Shown piece by piece: positions 43,082-54,400 of a DNA stretch of 64,000 nucleotides. This stretch comes from Tenebrio molitor. Taxonomy: Eukaryota > Arthropoda > Insecta > Coleoptera > Tenebrionidae. The stretch lies in contig NC_091046.1 in the NCBI RefSeq assembly GCF_963966145.1, positions 16,988,001-17,052,000 on the forward strand, written 5' to 3'. The translations under genes and the position numbers were made by a program. The notes beneath the pieces were generated by a model. That model saw only the letters and a list, made by a program, of their open reading frames with translations, made no database searches and was not told the origin of the DNA. Positions within the stretch are counted from its first letter, which is position 1; every line of letters begins with the position of its first letter.

Positions 43082-44109
43082 CCAATTCTTGACCCCTCGT
43101 TAGTTTGCATATCGTTCGAATTTTAGCGATTATTATAAAAATCTATTCTTGATCACTCGCAAATCTGCATAATCGCTAAATAACGCTCGCTATTCAACGA
43201 GCACACTTTTATTAGTATTTTCATTACAAGGACAGTTTAATGTAGAAGTATATTTTGTGAAAGATGCATCGATGTAATATCATCCTCCATTAGGACTGTT
43301 CAAAAGTTGCATGGTATAAAATATTTACAATCATCATGGATGAATTAATGAATAGTCCATTGCTTGAAAATTTGGAAGTGGCAGAAATTGATAATGAAAA
43401 CTTTCGTGTTCCGCGTGCTCCACATAGCCCCTTTCTTGAATTGTCGGAAGCAAATTTTATTAAGAATTTTCGTTTATCAAAAAATCTGTGCCTGTTTCTT
43501 ATGGAAACATTAGAACCTTTTATGAGACTAAAACGAAGAGCAACAGATCTCGACATTCAAACAAGAGTTTTAGTTGCCCTAAATTTTTATGCAAGTGGAA
43601 GCTATCAACCAATTATTGGATGTAGCAAATACTTCGATGTTTCCCAACCATCTGTTTGTCGTGCAATCAAAGAAGTTACGAATGCTTTAAATAATCCAGA
43701 GATATTTAACCGCTGGGTACATTTCCCGAATAACTTCGAACAATTGAATAATGTTAGATTAAATTTTTCACAAAAACATGGATTTCCTGGAGTAATTGGG
43801 TGTATCGACTGCACCCACGTTGCTATAGTATGTCCACCGGGCTTCTGTTTTTCAGAAGCCTTTGCCCCCCTTTTTGATGCCTTTGAATCCATTTTACCTC
43901 TAACGTCAAAATTTCAGACATAATTTTGCTTGTCATTTCCTTGGTGATATCAATTTGAACCCTGTTGCCACTTCTATTGAACGCTCGTTAACGCCCATCG
44001 TTAATTAGATTGCGAATGCTCGTCAAGAATTGACCAAAAATTAATCATTCGTTAAAGTGTGATCGCAATTTATAGTATACGCATTTTAGCGCTTGAAGTC
44101 AAGAATTGG
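43082..44109 (+). mobile_element. PIF/Harbinger element, internally deleted
   Basis: CCAATTCTTGAC at 43082-43093 and its exact complement at 44098-44109 are candidate terminal repeats. Variants of ATTCTTGACNNCTCG recur inside each end (43146 region; about 44019-44033 in complement), possibly transposase-binding sites. The encoded nuclease fragment is listed separately. Confidence 0.6.
43336..43923 (+). pseudogene. HARBI1-like nuclease, C-terminally truncated
   Basis: 195 codons from M-D-E-L-M-N-S-P. It contains L-D-I-Q-T-R-V-L-V-A-L-N-F-Y-A-S-G-S-Y, F-D-V-S-Q-P-S-V-C-R-A-I-K-E-V (helix-turn-helix) and G-V-I-G-C-I-D-C-T-H-V-A-I, which holds the first catalytic Asp. After V-C-P-P the family sequence is lost and an unrelated tail of about 25 residues runs to a stop at 43923. 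The second and third catalytic residues are missing, so it should be inactive as a nuclease. Confidence 0.85.
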
Positions 44110-45407
44110 CATCCTGTTCGTTATACCCCTGAACATTCCGGATTTGCAACCGGTAACAGGGTTGCCCAGTTTCGGGAGGGTAATTTATAATTAATAATTT
44201 TTAGCGACTCATTCCCCTAGTTTATTTTTCTATATAAGCTGGATTTTTATTAACGGAGAATTAATTTCAAAGGTAATTATTTAATTGTGGGAGATTGCGT
44301 AGAAAACTGCAACATAGTTGTGACCCATATTTGTTGTTCCAGATTTCGCTAACAGAGGTCTATTGGAAAAATATTTATTTAATGAGTAAACGCTATTTAA
44401 ATTTGTTTAAGGTTTCGTGTATCATTTGAAAAGATATGGAAGACAGTATCTTAGTTTAGTATTTAACTTACTATCTTTCCAAATAGTTATGCATACCTAA
44501 TTGCACAAATATTATGAGCAACTGCCACACTCATTGGCCTCAGTGGGGGAGTTGTAAAAATGGCTGCCAAAAGTTATCAATGAAGTGTATTTTAAATGAC
44601 CAAGTAATGTTGATAATTTGTTGTTAATCTGCTTGACAAAGGTGATTTGAATTTTGTTATTTTTATCGTGTTTATTTTTGGTCTTTTTGTTACGCTCGTC
44701 AACAGATCGGAGTATTTTAAGACCATGTTTATATATAGGTTAAACTTCGTCATTTTAGGATCGTATATTGCAGTGTATTTTTTCTGTTTTCGGAGCTATG
44801 CACTCAGAAATAGCTTTTAATGAAAATAATAGTAGCTATGGGAAGTTTTGTCGCTAAATGAGTCTTACACTTAAAAAAATGTAAATAGGTAACGACGGCT
44901 TAACAGCCACTGATTTACACAACTAGCTATTTAATAACAAATACCTACTTCTATTAGTGATACTGATAAACATGTAGTTCACCTACTTCCTTGTTTGAAA
45001 GATAAAATTGATTGTCAACAATTCTATTTAATGTTTAATTTATCCTGTACTACTTTAATTTAATACCATTAATGTAGCTCACTGCATGATTTCAATTTTT
45101 TTTTTGGTATTTGAATACTAAGGTTTTTGCAATTAAACACGAAATATTTTAATTTTGTTTGTATATTATTATCAACCATAATGAATTACTTGCAGCAGTT
45201 ATCAAATGTCAATCTAAATACATTTTGAAGTACAAATGCAGTTTCAATCAATCTGGATAGATTATTGTGCAGTTTTATCATGACTGTGAATTAGGTGGAT
45301 AGACACAATTATACTTGACAGTTGTTCTAAAACATAGGTAGTTCTTTTTTCTGTCAAATATAGTTTCTAATAAGTCCTTTTTATGCTAAGTCTATTGTTT
45401 GTTCCAG
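44110..45407. other. Upstream region of Genghis Khan, no gene seen
   Basis: AT-rich, with no recognisable transposon ends or coding frames. The sequence before the coding exon (TTGTTCCAG at 45399-45407) looks like a splice acceptor, so a non-coding 5' exon may lie here or farther upstream; I could not identify it. Confidence 0.4.
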
Positions 45408-45434
45408 ATGGTCCCAAATAAAAATATCAAATGA
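45408..45434 (+). promoter_or_regulatory. Upstream ORF overlapping the Genghis Khan start codon
   Basis: ATG at 45408 opens an 8-codon frame (M-V-P-N-K-N-I-K) whose TGA (45432-45434) overlaps the main ATG (45431-45433) as ATGA. Such an overlap can allow termination-reinitiation and lower translation. It matters only if the exon starts at or before 45408, as the acceptor-like TTCCAG suggests. Confidence 0.5.
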
Positions 45435-48400
45435 GCGAAAATAGTGTTGGGGCCATGCCAGGTGTGGCAGGGGCTGGAGAAAGACGTCTCCGTCAGCTGG
45501 AAGCTTTGTTCCTTGGGGGACCTGTGTTAGCTAAGGGAAAGAGTTTCAGCATAGAAACTCTCATTGACATTCTCATTGTCCTCTATGATGAGTGTTGTAA
45601 TTCTAGTTTACGTAAAGAGAAAACAGTTTCTGATTTTATAGAATTTGGTAATAGTCTTCCAAAATAACAAGCCTAGATTTGATTTTTTTTAAATTTTAGT
45701 AAAACCTGTAGCTGGTGCAGTAAAATCTCTTAGATTAACTAGAGAGGATTTTGAGATAATTAAAGTGATTGGTAGAGGAGCTTTTGGAGAAGTTTGTGTT
45801 GTAAAATTTAGAGGATCAGAAAAAGTATTTGCAATGAAAATACTTAATAAATGGGAAATGTTAAAAAGAGCAGAAACAGCTTGTTTTAAGGAAGAAAGAG
45901 ATGTTTTGGTATTTGGAGATAGGAGGTGGATTACACATTTACATTATGCATTTCAAGTAAAATTAGAAAAATGCAATAAAACATTCTTTAAAAAATATGC
46001 TTACAGGATGAATCTAATTTGTATTTAGTCATGGACTATTATTGTGGTGGAGATTTGTTAACTCTGTTAAGTAAATTTGAAGACCGTCTTCCTGAAGATA
46101 TGGCACGATTCTACATAGCTGAAATGGTATTGGCCATTGATTCAATACACAATCTTCGTTATGTACACAGAGATATTAAACCTGACAATGTTTTGTTAGA
46201 TGCAAATGGCCATATAAGGCTAGCCGATTTTGGTAGTTGTTTAAAATTAAATGATGATGGTACTGTACAGTCAAATGTTGCTGTTGGTACTCCAGATTAT
46301 ATCTCTCCAGAGATTCTTAGAGTGAGTGAATTGATCACATTTGATGTCTCTTTTGTTTATTCATTGATTGTTAGGCAATGGAAGATGGACAGGGCAGATA
46401 TGGACCAGAGTGTGATTGGTGGTCATTAGGTAATGTTTTAAATATGTAAAGTAATTTCACAAATTTCATGCGTTCAATTTAAAACGTTTGTTGGTTTGAA
46501 ACTTCGCTCGCGTTAGTGACGTTGGCAAAGTAATTTCAAGATCTAAAATTGCATACATAGTTTGAAATGAAAAAAAAAAAAAGAAAATAATGATTTAATT
46601 GTAAATAATATTACAGTTGGTTTTACATGATTTATATGATCAAAATTTTAAGTAATATTTCTTGTTAAGTGTGTAAAAGCATTAAATATTATATTGTAAA
46701 ATATGAATTTTAAGATTAAAAAAAAATGTGTATATGACATAAAATATGCAAATTTAACATTGTATTTAAAAAGGCACTTATATTTTTACAGAACAGTTGC
46801 TTATCCTCATTTGCTTTTATGAACACATACAATTTCATATATTTTTTTTTTTAGTTTGTGGTATTAAAACATTAATTTAATTGATATTTTTGTTTTTGTA
46901 GGCGTCTGCATGTACGAAATGTTGTTTGGTGAAACACCGTTTTATGCCGAAAGTTTGGTTGAAACATATGGAAAAATTATGAATCATAAGAATTGTTTTG
47001 ATTTTGCTACGGATGTCGACGTCTCAGATGCTGCTAAAGATTTAATCAAACAGTTGATTTGCAGTCAAGAATTTCGATTAGGACAGAATGGCATACAGGA
47101 TTTTAAGGTTGGTGTGGTTTATTTTAACATAAAACTATTTAACCTGAATCTTATTTTTTTCTTATTTGACTAGACAAAAAAAAACTGTAATGGTCACGGT
47201 ATTATCAGTAGTATTATTTTTGGCAAAATTAATTTAATTTTTTATTAAATACGTAAATTTGAAAACAGTTAATAGTGTGCATTCAGTAGGATTAATAGCT
47301 TGAATCATTGTTTCTGTAAATATACAACGTGTCTCAGAAATAAGTACATTAATTTTAACCAGTGACAGTTCTGGTCAAGAACAACAAAATTTTTATGTAT
47401 CATTTTTTCGAAATATAATTTTCATTTCAGTATTTTTACTCCCCATAAATTAACGAGCTGTCTATTGAATCCCATTTTTTAGTTATTTGATCCAATGACA
47501 GTGACCGTGAAATAATACTTTTTGTAAAATCAACGAAAACATTGTTTTTTAGAATACAGTTTTTCCACTCTGCGGCCGAGGTGTAGTTTTTAGTTAGTTT
47601 CGTCCGACTAGGCAGGTGTTTACGTGTTGATTCTATGATTTAAGCTAAAATTTTGTGAAAATGGCGAGTTTATTTTCGAGTAGCGAATATATAGATATTG
47701 TGTTGGTGTATGGTGAAGCGTAGGGAGTGTTCCTCGAGTCTAGAGAATTTCCGTGCTACTTCTTGTGGGGGTAGGTACTATCGCGGCCAAAATACTTTGG
47801 TCGTCACTTTTTGACACTTCAAATGTAAATAAAGTATTAATGTCAATATACATGACAATTTCAAATTATTCTTGTCAAAAATATGGCATCTTCAGTTTTT
47901 GATCAATACAGAATCGTCTTACTTGCTTCGAAGGTTGTCTAAACCGTGACCATGTTGATCTTTTGCTTTTGCAGCTGGGATTTACCCCACCCATATGACA
48001 TTAATGGATTAAAATAATTTTGACAACAGTAAAAAATAAGGTTAAACATCCTAAAGCTTGCTTTACATTCAATATCATTTATGTCACATTGACGACCAAA
48101 GTACGGGGTGATCAAAAATCAAAAAGGACTGTTTAAATTGGTAATGCTAAATTTTATTTTTAAATGGTACAACTGGAGTAGCTTCCGGTTTTGACGGCTT
48201 CACACTGACAGGCGCATCACTGACAAGTCAAATTAGACATTTCAGATTAAATGCTGGTGAATCGTTCGAGAGAAGAGTTAATTTATGTTTAGAGCAAAAT
48301 GGGGAGCACTTCGAGAATCTCCTTTAGTTAATTTTTAGATTATTATTCCGAATTCCAACTTTGATTTCTTTTTGCCGTTAATTTTTACTCTCATAACCTA

Positions 48401-51400
48401 CCATTTTGTCGTTATTAATGCTACGTCAGATATCTATCAAATAAACCCACTAAGCATATCCGGTTTCAGTGTTGTAAATAGCCGAATAAAAAAATGTTCT
48501 TAATTGTATTGCCAACTTAAACAGTCCTTCTTGATCACCCGGTATTTTGGCCGCATAAAAAGTGGGACATCAAATTTCTGTCAGTTTTGGAAAATTCGAT
48601 GTAGTTCAAGCTTTATTGTCATTTTTTGACACTATTCTAGCTGACAGTTTAAAAATTTATTTTTTTTCTTTTGATAAAGGTAGATTTTGATTGGGACTTT
48701 ACATTAAATAAATATTCACTACGTGCTTACACTTGTAATGAGTCCCTACAACCTTCAATACTTAATCACAACGTCAATCAATTTAAAGTAGGGTTAGATT
48801 CGTTAGAATCAGATAAGGGTTATTTCCATGGATTTATTAGTACTGGATACGGTGTACAGCCATCATAGTTGAACAAGACGTACCATCTATTTCTGTCGCT
48901 CTCAACGCATTATCTGGGTATTAGCACTATCCTTTAGCGAGTCCCCCGACTCTGATTGGTTTAAATTATCAATCTATCAATTATTTATTACTCTCCTGTC
49001 ATTCGTGTCATCTTTTTTCTAATCTGTTTCTCTGAAGTTTGCATAGTTCGAGAGTATTTGAACCGTTAACTCTATCAAGTATTATTGTTTTAGAACTTGA
49101 ACATATTAAGAATGACGAATTCGTCTAAAGCCAGGTATTTTTCACTCTAATGTGAAACACTGACAATGCTGTTGGTAAAGATTTCACAAAAGGAAATCCA
49201 GGTTTGGACTACAAAGGTGAAGAGAGTTGTCTGCCTTCAACAACTATACTTTTGCGAACCACTTAACTTTAATTTGTGCGTACGAGTAAATTCAAACTCA
49301 CAAGTATCCATGAAACTTACAAAAAAACACCAAAATAAATATTAATCGTAACAGATTCTTATATTTATTAATTATTAAATAATACAACTTTGTTAAGTTT
49401 ACTTCTTATCTTGTTTTTGTTTAGAGCTTTCGCAGATTTCTTACATTCGTAGTGTATTTCCCTTTGTTCGTCAACATGTTGGATCATATTTACATGTCGT
49501 TTTGCTTTTCGAGGGCTACTAAAATGCTCTACTGTTACATCTGCATTATATCTCGAATCTACTGATTGAGTAGCCGTCGTTTTATTTTCTAACAATTTTT
49601 AAAAATAGGTAAGTAAGTTATGAAAGAGAAATTAAATATTTAAGTTTTATACGCTCTACCTTTGTTGCCACTACAATGTTCTTCTGCGAAATTGAGATTA
49701 AAGGGGGCATTAGGTGTGGTAGGAAAATTCAGGTATTGTTAAGATACCTATACAAACCCTTTTTAAAATTTTGCATGGTTTTTTACATCCATCCTAATCA
49801 GAATTCCGAAAATGTTTTGAACAAATAACCGCATCGTTTGCAACTTTAATTGTCTCTTCCCCACTGATATCCATTTGTTTCTTAAGAAGGTTTCTTTTGG
49901 AAAACTGAAATCATTTTTTCACCCAGCTCTTCGGTATTTGTAAAGAATCGTCTATTTTAGGTACATACCAGTGAAAAGATAAGTCTTGTCTTGAAGAACT
50001 ATAAGGAGTAGAACAAATTCTGCAGGTTTTCATTATTGCAATTATTCTATTTTACGAATGCAGGAAGTTTTATGACAGTTCAGACCACAGGTTCAGACTT
50101 TTGAATTAATTTCAAACTTCAAAATTGACATTTGCGAAACATCAAAACGACATACGTATTATACCGGGTGATCAAGAAGGACTGTTTAAGTTGGCAGTAC
50201 AATTAAGAAATTTTTTAAATTCGGTTATTTATAACACTGCAACTGGATATGTTTTGTTGGTTTATTTTACAAATATCTGATATAAGTATAGCATTAACAA
50301 CGACAAGCCACCAACAACCGGAAGTTACTCCTGTTATACGATTTAAAATACGATCCAGTGTTACCAACTTAAACAGTTCTTCTTGATCACCCCGTAATAA
50401 CAGAGGGAAACATACCGAGTGACTATAAATGATTGAAAATTATTTTGTTATGTTGGTAACACATTTGAAATCTTTAGTTGGCGACATCGTTGGCATGACA
50501 CACGTAATTTTTAAAATTGAAACAAACGTCAAAAAAATCTAAATCGACAATGTACTTCGTGACTTAACCTAACCTAAATAGAAATGACTGACAGATAATG
50601 CACGACAAGACTTGCACTACCAACTGCATCAGTGTTGCCAATCCACTATTTTCTTTCAATCATTTATAGTCACTCGGTATTTTAATACAGGTTAGAATGA
50701 AATGGGGGAAGGTACCGAAGTCTCTGATATGTTTTTTCAAAGTCGACATACGTTTATAGGGTATTGCCGTATCCAGTACTAATAAATCCATGGTTATTTC
50801 ACATTAAAAGTCAAGAGAATGACGTTGATGTCCCAGTTTTTTGCCCGCCATAGTACCGGGTGATTTTAAATGATTGTGACTTTTTTTCTTAAGTTGGGAA
50901 CATTTTTCATAAATTATTTTGGCAAACTTGATACCTTAATCAACACATTGGCGTACGTACGTCATTTTGACATTTTATGTATTAATAAATTGTGTCAAAT
51001 AGGCGAGGACGCCTATGTTTATGTCAACTATCACATTAAAAAGCAGAATAACCAACAATAATATTACCAACCACGACCTGCTGTATAATAACCGGCCTGT
51101 TCATTTCATTAAAAAAGCATTGCGAAAATGTTTCCGAGAAAGAGCCAATTTTCGCCGATGAGGGCGCCACAGTACGGGCGCTTCTAAAGAATAAATGCGG
51201 AAAAATATGTTTAGACATGATTTTAGAGTTAAGATTGAGTAAAAAAAATATTTAAATATATTGCTATTAACGCGTTCTATTACCAGTTAAAATTTTAAAA
51301 TTGATTTACTTATTTCTGAGACACGTTGTATAATTTAGTTATTTGGTTGTTACTTTTCAGATTAAATTTCAAAGTAAATTTATTAAATTTATCAGTATGT

Positions 51401-54400
51401 TATAAATATAAAATGTTAATAGAACCGTAAAAAATAAATACAAATGTAAATAAGGCACTACTGGAGAGTGACAGAATGTGCTTTTAATAATAATATAAAT
51501 TTTAGCCTTAATGAAAATGAGTGATCACATTTGTTATTAGCGCACGATAAGTTTTCTTGACACATCTTTTGCCTATGATGATAATGTTAATATGACGTCA
51601 TATTTAAGATGCATCATACCTCCTTTGTAATCTTGGTTTCAAGTGTTTCAAATCTTGAAACTGTAAAGCCAAAGGTATATTATCCTATTTCACAACAAGA
51701 GTCCCTTTCAGTAGGTCGATTCTGTTGTTTTTAAATTCACTGAAACGGGTTGATGTGGCGAAGGACCTACACATCTTCATCTTATCGGTGGTACATTTCG
51801 TTGCCATATTCATATAATAGATGAACATGCAACAGTTTTTCGAGGTTGTGATGTATCTTACAATGATATTTCTTTAGTAATCTGAGGCAAAATTATATTT
51901 ATTGGGATTATATTAGATTGTCGTAAAATATCACGCGATGTTACATTGTCTTCACGATATTTGTAGAATCATCCGTGGTTTGAAGGAGTAGATTGGGAGA
52001 GTATTAGAGATAACAATGCGCCTTATATTCCCGAAGTTTCGAGTCCAACAGATACATCTAATTTCGACGTTGACGATGCTGACATCCGATTGTCGGATGC
52101 TATGCCTCCTACTGCCAATAATGCCTTTACGGGACTTCATTTGCCTTTTGTAGGCTTTACATTCACGCAAGGAAGGTATTTAGAATTATATTGTTACATA
52201 TGTATTTTAAGTGTAAATTGACCACATTTTAGTTGTATATGCGACTTGAGTAATCTTTATACAAATATTACGAATAATCTGACAGATAAACAAAATAAAC
52301 GTAATAACGGTGAAATTTTAAGTTTAAACTTGAATCAGGAAAAAGACATGGATAAAAGGATGTCACCAGATGGCACTAGAAAATTGCAAGACGAAATTAA
52401 CACTTTAACGAAGCGAAATTGTGAGTTGGAATCGCAACTAAGAAGTCTTGAAGCGGGTCATTCAAAAGATATCTTTATCGACACACTAGATGGTGCTGAA
52501 AGTGGTAAATGTACTATTCATGTTGAAAACAAGTATTTTAAATAAATATTTTAGGGAAAGTAAAAGAGTTAGAAAAATTAAATCGAATTTTGAAACAGGA
52601 AAAGGAGGAAGCACAAAAGGAAAAATTAGATTTACATGAGAAGTTAAAGTTTCAAGACAAAGAACTAAAAGACGCATTGGCGCAAAAAAAATTGGCCATG
52701 GCTGAATACACAGAAGTGTCTGATAAATTGTCAGAATTGAGGCAACAGAAGCAGAAGTTTAGTAGACAAGTTAGAGATAAAGAAGAAGAATTGGAAGCAG
52801 TAATGCAAAAAGTCGATTCGCTGCGCAACGATATACGAAGGGCGGAAAAGTTACGAAGAGAACTTGAATCTCGCATCGAAGAAGCTTTAGCCGAAGCCAC
52901 GAAAGAAAGAAAACTTAGGGAACGTTCTGAAGAATACTGCAGACAGATGCAAGCCGAATCGGACAGGTTAAGAGTAAGAAGTGAATTAGGACCTAGGGAC
53001 CAGCAAGATTCTCTTAGACTTAAGGCCGAACTGGAAAAACTTGAGGTAACTTAATTTTGATCTGACATTTTTGGGAAGGAAACATTTATTTCTCTTAGGT
53101 CCAGTATAATGAAAGTTTGACGCAACAACAAGCAAGGTATAATCTCGAATTGTCGTCTCTTCGAGAACAACTCCATGAAGCTGAATCACACAGAGAATTG
53201 CTGGAAAGAGAAGTACGATTTTTTTGGACATATTTTGGTTTTTTGTGTTGTTTTTTGTTTTTATTATTTCATTTATACATAGGTGCAGAATCTTAAGGAA
53301 AAACAAGAAAAACATAGGGTAGAAGCTATTTCCGAATCCGAACAAATGATTGCCGAATTAAATCGCAGACATGACCGTGATAAACAAATTTTGTTGGATG
53401 ATAATCATAAACTTACATCAAATGTTGAGTTTGTGAGTTTGAATTTTTAGTTTGTTTTATTTATTATTTTTAAAAGCGACTGTTGTTGTTATTTGGGTTA
53501 ATTTTACCTCATTTACTTTATAGCTAACCGAATCGGTAGAACGTTTACAAACAGAAAGAGCAAATCTGGAAGCAGAATATGAACAATTACGTAGTAAGCA
53601 GGAAACTTTAGGACAATGGGAGTCGCAACTCGCTGAGATAATTCAATGGGTTAGTGACGAAAAGGATGCCAGAGCATATTTACAAGCCCTTGCTACTAAA
53701 ATGACTGAAGAATTAGATTATCTAAAACATGCTGGTAAGTCGTAGTACAGTATTGTGTTTAATTTTTACATGTGATTTTAATGTTAGGTGTGTCAAATGC
53801 TATGGGAGGTGCTGATAAAAATTGGAGAAATAGAAGGTCGCAGAAGTTGGATAAAATGGAATTGTTGAATCTTCAAAGTTCGCTACAGTCAGAGATCCAG
53901 GCAAAACAAGCTATTAATGAGGAATTAAGTAAAACAAGAGAGGCCTTACTAGAAGCTCAGAAGTATGTTGATATTTCGTTGTTTTATGTGAAATTTTAAT
54001 GTTACTGATGTGTAGGGATTTGCGAGATTCAAGACAACGAAATGAGGCCTTTGTACAAGATATCAAAAGAAAGGAAAAGCAACTAAAGGAGCTGCAGAAT
54101 CGCCTAGATGCAGAAGGCTGTAAGTTTTTAATTTTTATTTGATTCTGAAAATCATAGATAGTTTATTTGCTATATGCGTTTTTTTCTTATCCTTCAGTTG
54201 TTTCGGTGATGCTTGCTTATCGTGTTCTGTTTAAATTGTTTGATTTTTTTTTTTTTATTACACAAAATAATCAAACGATTTTAAACATAGAAACACTGTA
54301 GCCACTATATATTAATTTGAATTTATGGTGTTGGCTGCAGTGTATATTAGCACTCCCAGGCGGGTGGTAATTCTATGTGTATGTACAGTCGGTTCGTGGT

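Larger units (their letters stand above)
48545..50853. mobile_element. TIR element with GGGACATCAA sub-termini, multiply invaded
   Basis: AAAAAGTGGGACATCAA near 48555 and the complement of AAAAAACTGGGACATCAA near 50830 face each other. A second inverted block is ATCCATGG...ATTAGTACTGGATACGG (48830s) against CCGTATCCAGTACTAATAAATCCATGG (50768-50794). The interior contains the elements at 50162-50396 and 50413-50679 and, on the minus strand at 49368-49595, a frame with F-S-S-P-R-K-A-K-R-H-V-N-M-I-Q that may be a remnant of a THAP/P-element-type protein (weak). Confidence 0.5.
47323..51330 (+). mobile_element. DUF4817-type transposon D6 with nested insertions in gek intron 5
   Basis: The left terminus CAACGTGTCTCAGAAATAAG and its complement CTTATTTCTGAGACACGTTG (right) lie next to TA. 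Inside the left end a frame at 47661-47723 starts M-A-S-L-F-S-S-S-E-Y-I-D-I-V-L-V-Y-G-E-A, the first helix of the transposase, then stops. The interior has been filled by the elements listed next. It accounts for most of the 4.9-kb intron 5 of gek. Confidence 0.7.
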
